Part shown: in pieces, positions 30,883-43,577 of the stretch | Layout: each line of letters starts with the position of its first letter | How positions within the stretch are numbered: position 1 is the first letter of the stretch | NCBI GenBank assembly: GCA_006384855.1 | Contig: VCJN01002282.1 | Location: forward strand, 24,637 to 88,636 | DNA length: 64,000 nucleotides | Reading direction: 5' to 3' | DNA from: Tetraselmis striata | Taxonomy: Eukaryota > Chlorophyta > Chlorodendrophyceae > Chlorodendrales > Chlorodendraceae | Made by a program: the position numbers and the translations under genes | Notes under the pieces: generated by a model | Database searches by the model: none | The model's input: only the letters and a program-made list of their open reading frames with translations | Told to the model about the DNA's origin: nothing

Positions 30883-33800
30883 ATGCCACGGACGACCTGG
30901 CTGCAGCGCGCGCCAAACGCCACTGGAAGGCGGTGCCGGGGAGCAGCGCGCTGGCCGCCGCGCCGCGTGTCTGCGGCTGCCCACGCCGCGATGGGCTCGC
31001 TGGACGTCGAAGCGGCGCGCCGGGACACGCCGGGCTGCAGCGGCGTGGCACACTTCAACAACGCAGGTGAGGCGGGCGCAGGGCCAGATGTACGAGTGTA
31101 GAGTGCATTGCTTGCAGGTGCGTGGTAGGAATAGTGATGTCGACAAATAGCGACGACGGGTACCAGCAGGAGGGGTCGCGTAGACCTGCAATTTTGCATT
31201 TTGAGGACATACATATCGATACATGGATAAAGAGGCTAACAGAGTTCTAACCTTGGACAATATATCTACACACTGTAGCATACATTCCTAGCATTTAATA
31301 GATACGGCCGGTATACAGGAAGTTATCCTGGAGAGATATAGGGCTGAGCCATATGGGCTAGTTTGGAACAGCCGAGTACAGATCGTGTTCATGGAGCGAG
31401 AAACCATAGCAAAGGAGGAACGCCGGCAAGAGCGATAAAATGGCACTTCATGGCAAATGTGCAGGTGCAGAGAAACATGCATGTATATCTGTAGGTTGTG
31501 TTTACTAAGAAAAGTACATAATCTGCAGCCCGAAAAGGATATGTCTCTGGTTCAGTATGGGTCGCTATTGCGTGTGGACTACTGCAGCTGTGCATGCGGT
31601 GGCTGCAGCTGAGCGTGGTGCCGCAATGGCTGCTGGCTACTGGCGCAGGCTCTTCGCTGCCCTCAGCGCCGGTTGTGGAGGCCGGCAAGGAATGGCTGGA
31701 CCTGGAGGCGGAGATTGGCGGCTACGAGGCAGTGGCGAGGTGAGAGGGGGGGGGGGGGGGGGGGGCAAGGGTATGCATGCTGCACACGTGACAGTGTGGC
31801 GAGCTGCGCAGGACAGGGCGCTATCTGAAGGGGTTGCCTTTGTTATGCGGCATGTAGGCGGCCGGAGGTGCTGCGGAAGCCGTACACATCCATCGCGGAG
31901 CTGGTGAACTGCAGCCCAGATGAGGTGAGCTGATCTGCTACTGAGATGACGGGGGGGACAGCGGGGGGGGAAAGCAGGTGGCATTGGTGCTGCCTGTCTT
32001 CACCGTTCTCCCTGTTCCATGGCAGCGGCATGACCAGCCGGGCGCGGGTCTGCCGCAGGTGGCAGTCGTTACGAGCGCCACAATAGCATGGCAGCAGGTG
32101 TTCTTCGGCATCCCCTTCCAGCCAGGCGACCGCATCCTGACCTCCCAGGCGGAGTATGGCTCCAACTTCATCAACTTTCTGCAGGTTGCGCAGCGCTTTG
32201 GGGCGAAGATCGAAGTCATTCCGGAGGTGGGCGCCATTGCCTGCTGCGGTTCAGCCCCGGCATGGTCACAACATGCCACGGGCGAGTCCTGAATGAGCAG
32301 GGTGCTAGCAGACCCCGGACGGCGACATCGACTCGGAGGCGCTGGCGGCCATGCTGGTGGGCCCAACTCCGCCCCGCCTGGTGGCCATTACGCACGTACC
32401 CACCAGCTCCGGGCGCGTCTACGATGCCGCGGCGGTAGGCGCCGCGACGCGGGCTGCGGGCGTGCCGTTCCTCCTGGACGCCTGCCAGTCGGTGGGGCAG
32501 GTGGGGCATTGCCAATACTAGCAACTACATCCTCGCGTTCATGCTCACGCTCATGCGCCTGTCGTTGATATGGATGCCAACCCTAAGATTGCTGCTGGTG
32601 TGAACGCCAGTCAGACCACATATGCCAAAGGTATACATGCTTGTGATTTAAATTATCATATTGATAATCCTGATGGCGAAGCCAATGCTGCAGCGACTGA
32701 ATGCGAATGCTGTCGATGCTTATGGCCATGTCAATGATGTGATGCTTACATGAAAGGACGGTACTATTGCCAGTCAGAATGTCGATGCCAATGCCAACAA
32801 CGTGTAAACCCTGTCATACGTTTCTGTCCTTGTAGTTAAGGGTGTGGGGTTTCTTCCAGCTGCCCGCCGCTGGCTGCTAGTCCCCTCATCTCCTCGGGCC
32901 AGCTCCGACATGACTGGAGCTGCCGTGCCGCGGCAGATGCCCATCGACGTGCAGCGCATCGGCTGCGACTTTCTCACCGCGACGGGGCGCAAGTACCTGC
33001 GGTGGGAGCCCCGCTTCCTCCCTTCCACCCGCAACTCCCATTGCCCCCCCCCCTCACCTGTCCCCCTGCCAAGATGCCTTCCATTGAGTGGGCGGCGCTG
33101 ACTGCCTGGTTGAGTGGCCACCGTCCAGGGCGCCCCGGGGCTGCGGCTTCCTGTTTGCCTCCAAGTGCGCCCTGCCCCAATCCGCGTGCGCCATCCTCAC
33201 TCTTTGTGGCTCCTCGGGACTGATTTCCCGCACTTATTTGTGGTGGGATGGGACCCGGGTGGGTGTTTGCGTGCGGGGGTCAGGGCGGCTATGCAGCTCT
33301 TCCCGCCCGCGATGCTGGACGTGTGGGGGGCGGAGTGGGAGTCGGCGTCCTCCTTCAGCATGGCCCCCACCGCCCGGCGCTACGAGTCCTACGAGATGAG
33401 CTTTGCCGCCAAGGTGAACCCTGCCCGCATCACGTGACAGGCTGGGGAAACTAACACTCAGAACGCCGAGCTCGCGGGACCTGGGGAGTGGCAACAGATA
33501 ACTTGTGCTTTCTCTGGTGCCACTGTGTGTATCGCTCCAAAACCATATTTCGGAACCTGTATCATTTGTTATATGAGGATTGCCACTGTTTGTACACTTC
33601 TCCAATTCTTAAGCATCCCTTTTGCATGATATATAGTGGCCTTTCTGTCACACCGACCCACTTCTTGTAGATATGCATCCCCTTCGCCATTTCATATTTA
33701 GATACCTGGCAAACGTGTGTCAAGCGGTCTGTGTGCCCCTATGATACATACCATGGCTGAGTGCCGAATCCAAAATGTCCTCTCTGAGCTGTGCGGCAAC

Positions 33801-35285
33801 TCCCATGCTACTGCCCCCTTGTCAGGCCGGCCTGGGCGTGGCGGTGCAGTACGCGCTGGACTTGTCGCTGGAGGTGCAGCGCCACCTCGAGAGTGGCGAG
33901 AGGGAGGACTATGTGGGACCATGGGGTTGACACCGTCACCAAAGCCAAATGCTTCGCGTGGTGCATGGAAGCCAAACCCTAGCTAAATGTATCCCCCCCC
34001 CCCCCCCCCCACCCCCCATCCCGTCCCCTCACCCCCTCACCCCCTCACCCCCTCGGCTTGCTAGAGCATCTGGGAGCGCGTCCAGGCGCTGGCGGACGCG
34101 CTGCGGGCGGGCCTATGCGGTGTCCCGGGCGTTGAGGTGGCTGACAAGGGCCGCACCCTCTGCGGCATCGTCAGCTTCACCAAGGTGACTGCCCCCCCCC
34201 CCCCCTTCCGCGCACAGGCCTCCCATCCTCTTGCCCCTGACAATACAGCACCAAACGCACCACCGCGTTCAACCATCCATTCGTGTACAGAGCTGAACCT
34301 CTTGAGCTGCAGTTGCGCTCCTTCATAAAGCGAATACCACATGGCATGTACAGGTGCCAACACACATTTAAGCCCCAAATTGCATGCGACCTATGGGAAC
34401 ACTACATATAGTCATGCTATCGTTTTGTCCACACTTGACCTCCGGCAGGCCGGGCGGGTTCTCATTCGCAGCGTTATTATTACCGCGTCGGCACCCGTAT
34501 AATGTTTTATTATCTCAAATCAGAGGCCATGGCACATCAATCTAACTTGGAACATTTCATCACAGTGGTAGTTGCCACAGTGTCGTCGCTAACGCTCCGA
34601 GTTCACATCCTAATTGTGTCATGAGCCACGGCCGGGTCAGAGCTGTTTTGCCTGGTCTACGCCGAAAAACCAGTACTAAGGTTTTTGCTATGCGGTAAAC
34701 TTCCAGTTGGACGGATGTGTTCGTATCAAGGGGGGGGGGGGGGGGGGGGCTGATGCTCGGCGGCATGCACATGCAGGAGGAGGTCGCCGCGGAGGCTGTT
34801 CAGAAGGCTCTGGCGGAGTCCGGCATCAACGTGTCGGTGTCACAGCGGCGATCCACCGTGCTGGTGGGGCCGCCATGCCCCCCTCCCATCCCCACCCCAT
34901 CCTGCTCACCATCATTCCACTTTCCAGCCTGACCAGGAGGGCGATAGATGACCTCGCAGGCGCGCTATTGCGACCCTTAACGACGCATGCGATTTTAGTG
35001 CCGGGATGCCTACACGCGAGCAAAACAACTCGAATCATGCGGTTTAGTATCTATGGCCCTCCTGGCCAGGTTGTCATGCGGCCGACCGTCTCAGACCTGC
35101 CGCGACACGTTCCCCTCTCCCTATGGGTGATCCCTCCGTTGTCTGATGCGCTTTTGCTGCTGCCATACATGCGGCAGGATTTTGATGAGCGTAGCCTGCA
35201 GGCTGTCGTGCGGGCCTCGGTGCATTACTACAACACGGAGGAGGAGGTCTCCGCAGTGGTGGCCGCAGTGGCCAACGTCCGCTGA
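30883..35285 (+). CDS. PLP-dependent class-V aminotransferase / cysteine desulfurase-like protein
   Basis: Twelve exons: 30883-31066, 31649-31739, 31858-31924, 32059-32226, 32312-32500, 32937-33001, 33129-33164, 33284-33413, 33826-33873, 34065-34184, 34777-34863 and 35178-35285. All phases fit, giving 430 aa. The start 'HFNNAGSSLPS', the 'GGYEA' segment, 'LLDACQSVG' (Asp226, pyridine-nitrogen partner), 'TATGRKYL' (Lys252, Schiff-base lysine) with APRG after it, and 'SVHYYNTEEEV' near the C-terminus define the fold-type I class-V family (NifS/SufS, isopenicillin-N-epimerase-like). The exact substrate cannot be read. The Arg/Ala-rich first 50 residues could be an organelle transit peptide, or translation could start at Met37 (MGSLDV). 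The exon-4 acceptor was chosen at 32058; one at 32025 also keeps frame and adds 11 residues. Confidence 0.85.
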
Positions 35286-38156
35286 CGCTTCAGGCGGCGT
35301 CGTGGTGTATAATGGTGCGGTGGCGGGACTTTGGAGCTGCCGCTGCTTACCCGTAGTGGACTGTTGTTGGTTCTGACACCCAGTGTTGGACGGGAAAAAT
35401 GACGATGGCAGCCGTTGGCTGGTTTGATGATGAAGCACCAAAGAATCCGTGTTCGCTCCGATATGCATCCTTTGCCAACGAATGGATTGTCACCCGCCTT
35501 GACAGTACTGGGAGGCTGCATCAAGCATCATGCCCTAAAGATCAACAGCAATCATGTTAAGATGGGTAAAGGTCCTAGATCACGATGCGCCCTCGTCTGA
35601 TCTCATTTGTTGTGGCATTTGACGACCGATGCGTATGATATATGGGCTCTTCAAATCAAGATCGTGATCGAGTCTGGATTACCCGCTGAGAATAATCCAG
35701 ACTCAAGGCGTGCTGCAATGGGAAATCAAATCCCGCAATTTCACTACTCTGCCAAATGATTGATACATCTGATAAACAAAGGGGGCCACGCGCACAGTGA
35801 TACTGTAAAAGAATCGGCAAATAAAGATCAACATGCTGTATGATGTTTATGTGCCTTATATGTATATCATATCAGTACTACTTTAGGCGGACCCGCCGTA
35901 CTTTCCATCTTTCGCGATGGAAGTTTCTCACAACGCTATTCCTATCGTTTTTCCCAAGCCACACAGGCATGCTGTCTCTCGCTCCAGCCGCACGGACCCG
36001 CATATGGTCGGTTGCAAAAGCATCGCCCGTAGCGTGCGGCCCTCTCAAGGCCAGTCCCTCAGCCATCGTGCGTAGTACCCGTCGCCTTCGTATTTTCCTT
36101 TTTTGTAAGCCTCCATGTCCGTCCCTAACATGCACGCTAGTCCGCTGTGATGCCAGGGTTTTCTCGAGCCCGCCGACCCTAGACAAACCTGGCCAGTCCC
36201 CTTAATGCGTAGTTGCCACCCGCTGCCATGCCGTTTGCATCGAGAGCCCCCCCCCCAAGTACGCCCCCTCCTCGCCTACCCCTTCCCCACCAGCAGAGCC
36301 TCCGCACTCAGGCTGAGGCAGCCGAGGCGTCCCGCCCGACGTGCAGAGGGCGTTGGGCGGGCGGGCGCGATGGGGGGGGGGGGGGGGGGGGGGGCTCTGC
36401 TAGGGACGCTGTCGTTCTTGCTCTCCCCGACAAGACCCTGACATGGCGTGCATGGAGTGAGATGGGCTCGTCAGCACTCGACGGATCCCAATTTTCATAT
36501 GCGCCGACTGACCTAGGATGGCACAAACAATGTCATCAGCATACACGTGTGCTACAGAGGGTATGGCGGTGTGTGGTGTTGCTGGCGCGGTATTGCCGGC
36601 ACAGACAACATCTATGGCCATTGCAGCCACATGTATCATTGGCAACGACGACGACGATAATTTTCGGGACACTGCGCATGATTTGCAGCCGACGACACGC
36701 TCGGCGTGGCACCTCACTGACATGGGGCTATAGTGCTTGGCACTTAGCGACCATAGAGCTGACGACGGACAAGCTTCAAGCTGCCAACGACTTTCTACCG
36801 GCTGTGCGTAAGCAAGTGAGCGAGTGCGCCACATCGACAAGCATCATACGCTGGAGTGGCAGTGATCTTTGATCCATGGGATGGGCACGGCAACACCGCT
36901 AATGCCCTACAACCCTGTAAAAGAAAGTAATCAACAAATACTTTTATATCCAACCCGACGTATCATACCAAGATGTGCGAGAAACACTGGAGCCTACCGT
37001 ATACACCAGATCGCCAGCAATATAGTGGCAACGATGACGACGACGACAACGCCGCGGGAGGAGAACCCTTGATCATGGTGACCTCCCCGTGGCAGTTTCA
37101 GCTACTTTACCTGGCGCTGCCCATAAGCCAGTTATGGCATTGTGCGCGGACAGTCACCCGTTTCGTGCAAGTACCCATCTTCTACATTGCGGAGGGACGT
37201 TCCCCGTGCATGCAGTGGTTGCGGTGTCTTGGCGATTGTGGGCGACTTATTGCCGGCGACATGCCGCGCAACCGGACCACACGCCGGGCAACGATGTGGC
37301 TGCTGGTTTTCCGCGACAACGCGCGGGGGGAGCGAGAGCTACGACCTGAGCGGCGCCACTCTGTGGCGTCCATTCATTTCTACACCGAGGAGAGCGCTGG
37401 CGATTAGCGTCACTGAGGCGGCGAGCGTACGGGCAGCGGCCGCTCACCTTTTTGGCGACCGACCGTCTGGAGTGTGTGTGGGGGGGGGGGGGGGGGGGGG
37501 GGGGTATTTAGTTGGTGACAGTGCCCCGTGCGGGAATGCGAAGATGCGACGGCGACAACCGTAACATCTACGATATCTGACGGCGCACGACGCCCGACAC
37601 AGCCCAAGACCTATATGTGCATATAGGGTTTTAGCTAGGGCTCATGCCTTGGTTGAAACCTCACAGCATAAGGCACCTTATAATCTACGGGCTCAGTTCG
37701 TAGTCAAAGCCCTGAACATGGCACAATGATACCTACATACAGCCAAGCCTTTTGCGGAAGTTCGTGGCGATGTGTAGGACTTATTGGCGAAGTGTACAGC
37801 CCATTTCTAGGTTGCTGGACTTCGTGGCAAAGTGTACAGCTACGCCCTATACTGGGCGCGGCTGGCTGGACTTGCTTGTGGCGAGGTGTACGGTTGCTTC
37901 GGCAACTGGATTCTGTGGAGAAGTGTATATACTAGCAAGGTGTGCAAGTTTGCGGCGACATCACATTATCGGTAGTGTCGTCATCGCCGCAAGTAGACCC
38001 AAGCAGCCAAGGTGGCGACATCCCTTTCCGACAGGGCTTTCCGTAGTTGGATCGTTGCCTTATCGTCCGTCGTAGAGACGCTGCAAGGGTTTCGCGGTTT
38101 CAATCATGTCCCCGGGCGGAAAAATTACGTATGACATATGTTCATACTATTATAGC
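35286..38156. other. Long spacer without recognisable gene
   Basis: Left end is the 3' flank of the aminotransferase gene. It contains G runs at 36372-36394 and 37480-37504, weak 50-60-bp repeats of the type GGACTTCGTGGCAAAGTGTA at 37745-37930, and near 38072-38126 a reverse copy of the CGTCTCTACG/GGGTTTCA segment also found at 6688-6748. Several open frames exceed 100 codons, but none shows domain or codon character. Confidence 0.4.
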
Positions 38157-38597
38157 CATCACTATCACTATCATTACCACTACCACTACCACGACCACGA
38201 CCACTACCACTACCACTACCACTACCACTACCACGACCACGACCACGACCACTACCACGACCACTACCACTACCACTACCACTACCACTACCACTACCAC
38301 TACCACTACCACTACCACTACCACTACCACTACCACTACCACTACCACTACCACTACCACTACCACTACCACTACCACTACCACTACCACTACCACTACC
38401 ACTACCACTACCACTACCACTACCACTACCACTACCACTACCACTACCACTACCACTACCACTACCACTACCACTACCACTACCACTACCACTACCACTA
38501 CCACTACCACTACCACTACCACTACCACTACCACTACCACTACCACTACCACTACCACTACCACTACCACTACCACTACCACTACCACTACCACTAC
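38157..38597. repeat. (ACTACC)n microsatellite, about 440 bp
   Basis: About 70 units of CACTAC/ACTACC. The first 130 bp carry ACGACC variants and the rest is almost perfect. Frames reading poly-Thr, Tyr-His or poly-Val are artefacts of the repeat. Confidence 0.97.
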
Positions 38598-39985
38598 CTC
38601 ACGATTGCTATCACTATTAATAATGATATTGTTCGGATTGTCCGAGTGTTGGCGGTCACCCCACCCAGCCACCACCGCGGTAGCGGGCCGGGCGATACGT
38701 TCCCGGTGCCGACATAGCGCATGATGATCAGCAGCGGGCCGTGCGTCGTGCGTTCGTGCATTGCGCAAGCGGGGGAATGTCGAACTCTATGCCGAAAATA
38801 CCCGGACCTCGTCTCCATCACGAAACCCATGACGCACAAAACCACGGAACCCGGACGCCGCCACGTGATCGATCCGAATATTCATACTTAGCGCCCAGAT
38901 ATCGATGCACGCCGACATGTCGTCTGCGGCGCTGCCCGCCGTAGCCGCGCCCGCCGACGCTTTTTTTAAAACCGACGACCGCCGACATTCATCCGGGCAC
39001 GATTCCAAATTAACTCGTTTTGGGGCGGCATTTTGTATATATATATCCCATCTTCTACTACATCACGTGTCACAGCATCCCAAGGCCGGACTCTACAGTG
39101 GTCTTCGGCGGAACCTCTAAGTGGGGCCTCTATCGGGGACCCCTTAGGAGTACCACCTACAGAAGAAGACGAACTGTTGTACGGTTGGTTGTAGTTGCAG
39201 GCGGGCGCAAAACTACGCAAAAACCAACGCAAATTTTAGCGTAGTAGCCGCAGCTAATTAGCAGTATAGATAGCATTCCTCCATGTAGTCCTCATGAGAG
39301 TGTTGACAACCACCGGCCACCTCCGTTCCACAATTCCCACATCGCGGGCTGGACCGACCTATGATTTAAATCGAGAAATCGACTCACTATTGTACCGACG
39401 GGGGGGGGGGGGGTACAACGCAATACTTGGCACATCCTTGCACGGTGGCGACTGTAATAAATCCAACCGTGCACATGGCCCAAGAAGCCGCCCTCGCGCG
39501 GTGGCTTCAACCAAAAGCGTGGGGCAGGTGGCTGCCGCGCGACGGGCGATCCGGAACAAGTGTATTGTAAAAGGTATTGTAGAGCACAAGGCCAGCGGTG
39601 CAAGGGGGTGTTTTCCCCGCCTTCGCCTCCGAGCTCCGAGGACTTGCTTGCGGGGACACCGCTGGCAACAACTCAAGGCGGGAGCTGATCTCCACAACGC
39701 GACGGCCGAGGGGGGAAAACACTTATGTACTATGTGATAGTACTTTACACAGTACATAAGACAGCTACAAAAAACTTCTGGAGGGGGGCGGGGGGGTCAG
39801 ATCAGAGGCGGTGGGGGGGGGGGGGGGGGGGGGTACCTAAAACACACTTGCAATTCTTACTGGCCTAACGGAAATCAGCGAACGCATTGTTCGCGGCTAA
39901 CAGAATAATGCTTGCGAATAACGGAAATTAGCCAACGCAATATTGTTATAGCGATTAGCGATTAGCGAACGGAAATCAGCGAAAT
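38598..39985. other. Spacer without recognisable gene
   Basis: No gene was recognised. There are G runs at 39400-39412 and 39813-39832. From about 39860, short repeats built on GCGAACG, AACGGAAAT and TTAGCGA begin and run into the direct repeat at 39986. Confidence 0.4.
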
Positions 39986-40238
39986 TAAAGGATAAGGCGA
40001 TGCGAGTAAGGATTACCGCTTGAACGAACGCGGCATCTACGAGCGCGATCTCTCCAAACGTACAGCGTCGCCATTCGCGACATCACAACACGAGGTAGCG
40101 CTTTGGGTACTCGTACCGGCCTCGTACCGGCATACATGTATCTGCGAACGCAATATTAGCGATTAGCGAACGGGATGTTTTTATTAGCGAACGAAAATTA
40201 GCGAACGCAATGTCCGCGAACGGAAAAGTCGATTTATT
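39986..40238. repeat. 253-bp direct repeat, left copy
   Basis: Matches 42363-42615 in the same orientation with only a handful of substitutions and no length change. Its right part is rich in TTAGCGAACG units. The pair brackets the Harbinger transposase gene. Confidence 0.9.
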
Positions 40239-40460
40239 GCTGAAGGCACTTAAAAATATGCAGAAGCAATATGATGGTGCTGGTAGCTCAGATGCCCTCT
40301 GAATCATGTAATACATTTATGTTTGCTGATGTTGTTTGTTGGTGATGACGTGCCTTGATGTTGCTGCTGCCTGCTATACGGCTACTGATAGTTGTTGCTG
40401 TTGTGTATTTGTATAGGTTAAACACTGCATTGCACTGCCACATAATTATATTACACACCA

Positions 40461-41840
40461 TCACGATAGGAACTTTGATGAGACACCGATCCTGGCGATG
40501 CCCCTTGCACGCAAGCTATCTAGCAACCACTGTCTCTGTAACGGTGGCCAGCATGCAACATCCTTCAGCTCGGCTTCGGTCATGTCGTTAAACATGACTT
40601 CGGGCGCGTCGCCTGGCTGCTCATCTGACATCTCACCGGCTGTGCCACGAAAGCGACTGGAGCTGCCATCCAAGAATCTCTGATGACGACGCATATTCTC
40701 CCCCACTGTGCTGGCATCGGACTCATTCTGATCATCTATGATCATGTTGTGCATGATCATGGTAGCCAACACCATTTTAGTGAAGAGCGAGAGCGCCATA
40801 CCAGATGGGCGGTGGAACACTCCCCAGCGCTTCTTCCAGACTCCAAAGGCGCGCTCAATGGTGATGCGGCAGCGGCTCAAGTAGAAATTGAACGCGGCTT
40901 CAGACTTAGAAAGATTCACACCAGGGAGTGGAGTCACAATCTGCCCGCTGGCCTTGTACGCATCATCACCTGCCAGCCAGTGCTGCTGGGACAAAGGGTG
41001 AGTGTGCAAATACCGCGACAGGCCAGAAGTCTCCCATGCCAAGGCATCATTAGTGTTGCCGGTTGTCTTTGCTGCCGCCCATCGAAACCGCAGGCGTGCA
41101 TCACACATGGCTTGAAATACCACAGCAAAGCAGCACTTGCGGTTTCTCATGTCATTGGTGTTTTCAACCTCACCGTAACGAGGCAACTCGATGGGTAAAA
41201 CTATGCCATCAACACAGCCTATGCACCCGGACATCGTCTCTCCGCTGAGCTCCCAAAACTCCCTGGCCATGGCGTCCAGCTTGTCCGAGTCGTTGAGTGG
41301 GATGGTGATCCACTTGTCTTGGTAATGCTTCAGCAACGCCTTGATGACAAGGGCGACGGAGAGATGCACCGCCCCAGGAGCCACTCCGTGCAAGTCCGCT
41401 ATGTCCAGGTAGTGCCCACCAGCGAAATAGCGCAGCGCCATTGATAGCCGCAACTCTGCGGAAATCACTCCACCGCTGCCACGCCCGCCTTGCTTCTTGT
41501 CACCTGCCTCGACGTCGTCACGAACGGTGGCGACGATCTCGGCGAAGCGGTCTTTAGAGATCTTGTAGCGCCTCTGCCAATCCGCGTCGTCCATGTCCCA
41601 ACGGTCATGCCAGTCCATCCGCCGCCGCTTCTTGTTTGCCTTGCGGCCGACCATCTTGAAGCCGCTGGGCCATAACACGCGCTCAATCAGCCTCACTCTC
41701 GCGTGCTCCAGTTTAAGCACGGACGCAAGTCTGCGTTGGTGGCGGCGACTGGCGAGGACAGCAACGGGCGCCAGGACGTTCACGAAAAAAGCCCGCCGCT
41801 CGGCGACAGCGGCGGCTTCCGTGCGACTGAACGCCACCAT
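40461..41840 (-). CDS. PIF/Harbinger-type DDE transposase
   Basis: An uninterrupted 459-aa frame from the ATG at 41840. A basic N-terminal helical region ('KANKKRRRMDW') is followed by a helix-turn-helix-like segment (about 125-170, 'RYFAGGHYLDIADLHGV'). The DDE_4 endonuclease domain follows with all three acids: Asp211 in 'GCVDGIVLPIELP', Asp292 in 'LAGDDAYKASG' and Glu329 in 'CRITIERAFGVWKKRWG'. It would cut and paste DNA at its own terminal repeats. Clear TIRs with a 3-bp target duplication were not found. No Myb-like partner gene is nearby; a decayed one lies at 9172-11228. A single long intact frame suggests a young or recently active copy, unless it is domesticated. Confidence 0.85.
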   Translation of the reverse strand: MVAFSRTEAAAVAERRAFFVNVLAPVAVLASRRHQRRLASVLKLEHARVRLIERVLWPSGFKMVGRKANKKRRRMDWHDRWDMDDADWQRRYKISKDRFAEIVATVRDDVEAGDKKQGGRGSGGVISAELRLSMALRYFAGGHYLDIADLHGVAPGAVHLSVALVIKALLKHYQDKWITIPLNDSDKLDAMAREFWELSGETMSGCIGCVDGIVLPIELPRYGEVENTNDMRNRKCCFAVVFQAMCDARLRFRWAAAKTTGNTNDALAWETSGLSRYLHTHPLSQQHWLAGDDAYKASGQIVTPLPGVNLSKSEAAFNFYLSRCRITIERAFGVWKKRWGVFHRPSGMALSLFTKMVLATMIMHNMIIDDQNESDASTVGENMRRHQRFLDGSSSRFRGTAGEMSDEQPGDAPEVMFNDMTEAELKDVACWPPLQRQWLLDSLRARGIARIGVSSKFLS

Positions 41841-42150
41841 TGCAGCCCCGGACCGAGTCGGGGTGTTCTTTGCTGGGTGAAAATGGAGGTGCTGCCGTCC
41901 TTGGGTTTGCTTACGCGAGGTTGCGGGTGTGGCTGACGGGAGGTAACGCCGCCGCTGCGCAGAAGGGATGGGCGGCCGCCGGGAGCTGGCGTTCGCAAGA
42001 TCCCCACGCGAGTGGTGGCGGGAGGCCGGTACACCACCCCGCAGTAGATCCAGATGAGCCGTCCGATGGAGTGGGCGCCCTCTGAAACGCGTTGACCGCC
42101 GTCCATTTCGCCCACCGGAAATGTACGTTCCCGCGCAGGGAATAAGGAAA

Positions 42151-42235
42151 GAATAAGCCCTTATTCCTTATTGCGTGTCACGGGGGGCCCGCGGACCCCC
42201 CTGCGTGACACCCAATAAGGAATAAGGGCTTATTC
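42151..42235. repeat. 85-bp near-perfect palindrome
   Basis: GAATAAGCCCTTATTCCTTA on the left pairs with its reverse complement on the right, and inner arms GTGTCACG / CGTGACAC lead into a G/C-rich loop region near 42185-42200. The arms are about 38 bp. It could form a cruciform or strong hairpin. The flanks carry extra half-copies of AATAAGGAA. Confidence 0.9.
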
Positions 42236-42362
42236 ATCCTTATTCATTCCTTATTCATTTAGCGACTACCGGCCGTACGATATACCGTTACAGTGATCGC
42301 ACGGTCGCGATGAAAAGTTCATAACGCGAAGGCAATAAGCAATAAGCGGCGTAGCACCAGTG

Positions 42363-42615
42363 TAAAGGATAAGGCGATGCGAGTAAGGATTACCGCTTGA
42401 ACGAACGCGGCATCTACGAGCGCGATCTCTCCAAACGTACAGTGTCGCCATTCGCGACATCACAACACGAGGTAGCGCTTTGGGTACTCGTACCGGCCTC
42501 GTACCGGCATACATGTACTTGCGAACGCAATATTAGCGATTAGCGAGCGGGATGTTTTTATTAGCGAACGAAAATTAGCGAACGCAATGTCCGCGAACGG
42601 AAAAGTCGATTTATT
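42363..42615. repeat. 253-bp direct repeat, right copy
   Basis: Partner of 39986-40238. Differences seen include AGCG/AGTG near the middle, GTATCTG/GTACTTG, and GAACGGG/GAGCGGG. It could be a long terminal repeat, a tandem MITE pair or a segmental duplication. It does not start TG or end CA. Confidence 0.9.
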
Positions 42616-43577
42616 TCGAAATTGTGGATTTCTCCGGGTTCGGCAGAGGGATTGCACGGGGTTATTCAGACGCTGGCTCCATCGGGAGAAAATTGTCAGG
42701 AAAAAATACCTGCACATAGCGACTACCCTGCCAGTGGACTACGGAGGGCACCCAATAATTCCTTATGATTGACCGAGGCTGCGCGGAGCTTACAGGATTT
42801 TGGTGCTGTATGGTTTTCCTGGCATCATATGGACCGTAAAAGGAAGATCAGAGGGCATGCCGCAAGCAAGGGGGTCAGCCCACGTTACACAAGGTACTGG
42901 TACCCCGCCGCGGGGCGGGAACGGGGGCAGTGACCAAGGCAAAGTACAATGACCATGACCACATGGGACTTCATATCGCATGCAAGATAATTAATTATAA
43001 ATCGCTGTAAAGCTATAATTCGCATACGGGATAGTCCTTAGTTAATTTATATACCCTGTACCTGTGTATAGCTGGTCGCGCTGTTGTACGACATGATGTA
43101 CGACCTGATGGGGCGAACTTTATAGGCATCTAGATAGTCGCTAGATATTTGCGTTCAGCGGTGAGCGTGTAGTCGCCATACGACTTCATTAGTCGCTATA
43201 TATATATATTATTTATTACACGAGTACCGGGTACCCGTACGGCGGGGTACTATACATGTAGGGCGGGACCAGGACTGGTATCTTTCTATCTCGTGGTCGC
43301 TCGTCGCTTTTCGATCCTTGAATTCCACAATCGATATTTGAAATAATTTAATACGTTCGCTGATGCATTTTGGCGCGAAGAAGCGCATGCTTCTGCTGGC
43401 GCCAGCTGCCGTACGTTATCTGATTTTAAGATTTTTCGCGGCAAATGGCGCGTTGCGCCGTGCGGTGATGGCTACCCTCGCTCACCCCCCCCCCCCCCCC
43501 CCCCCCCCCCGCCTGCCGGCGAGTGCCACTGCCACTTATCGGCCACCCAATTCGAGCATTAGCCAGCCAGTATTACG
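42616..43577. other. Spacer and likely promoter of the next gene
   Basis: AT-rich with a TA run near 43200, and a 26-base C run at 43485-43510 ending about 70 bp before the ATG at 43578. No coding sequence was recognised. Confidence 0.4.

Noticed and set aside
36213-36872. 219-codon frame on the plus strand
   Set aside because: It runs through a 23-base G run coding poly-Gly, and the rest resembles no protein.
38106-38768. Long frames of Thr, His-Tyr or Val repeats on both strands
   Set aside because: They are direct translations of the (ACTACC)n microsatellite.
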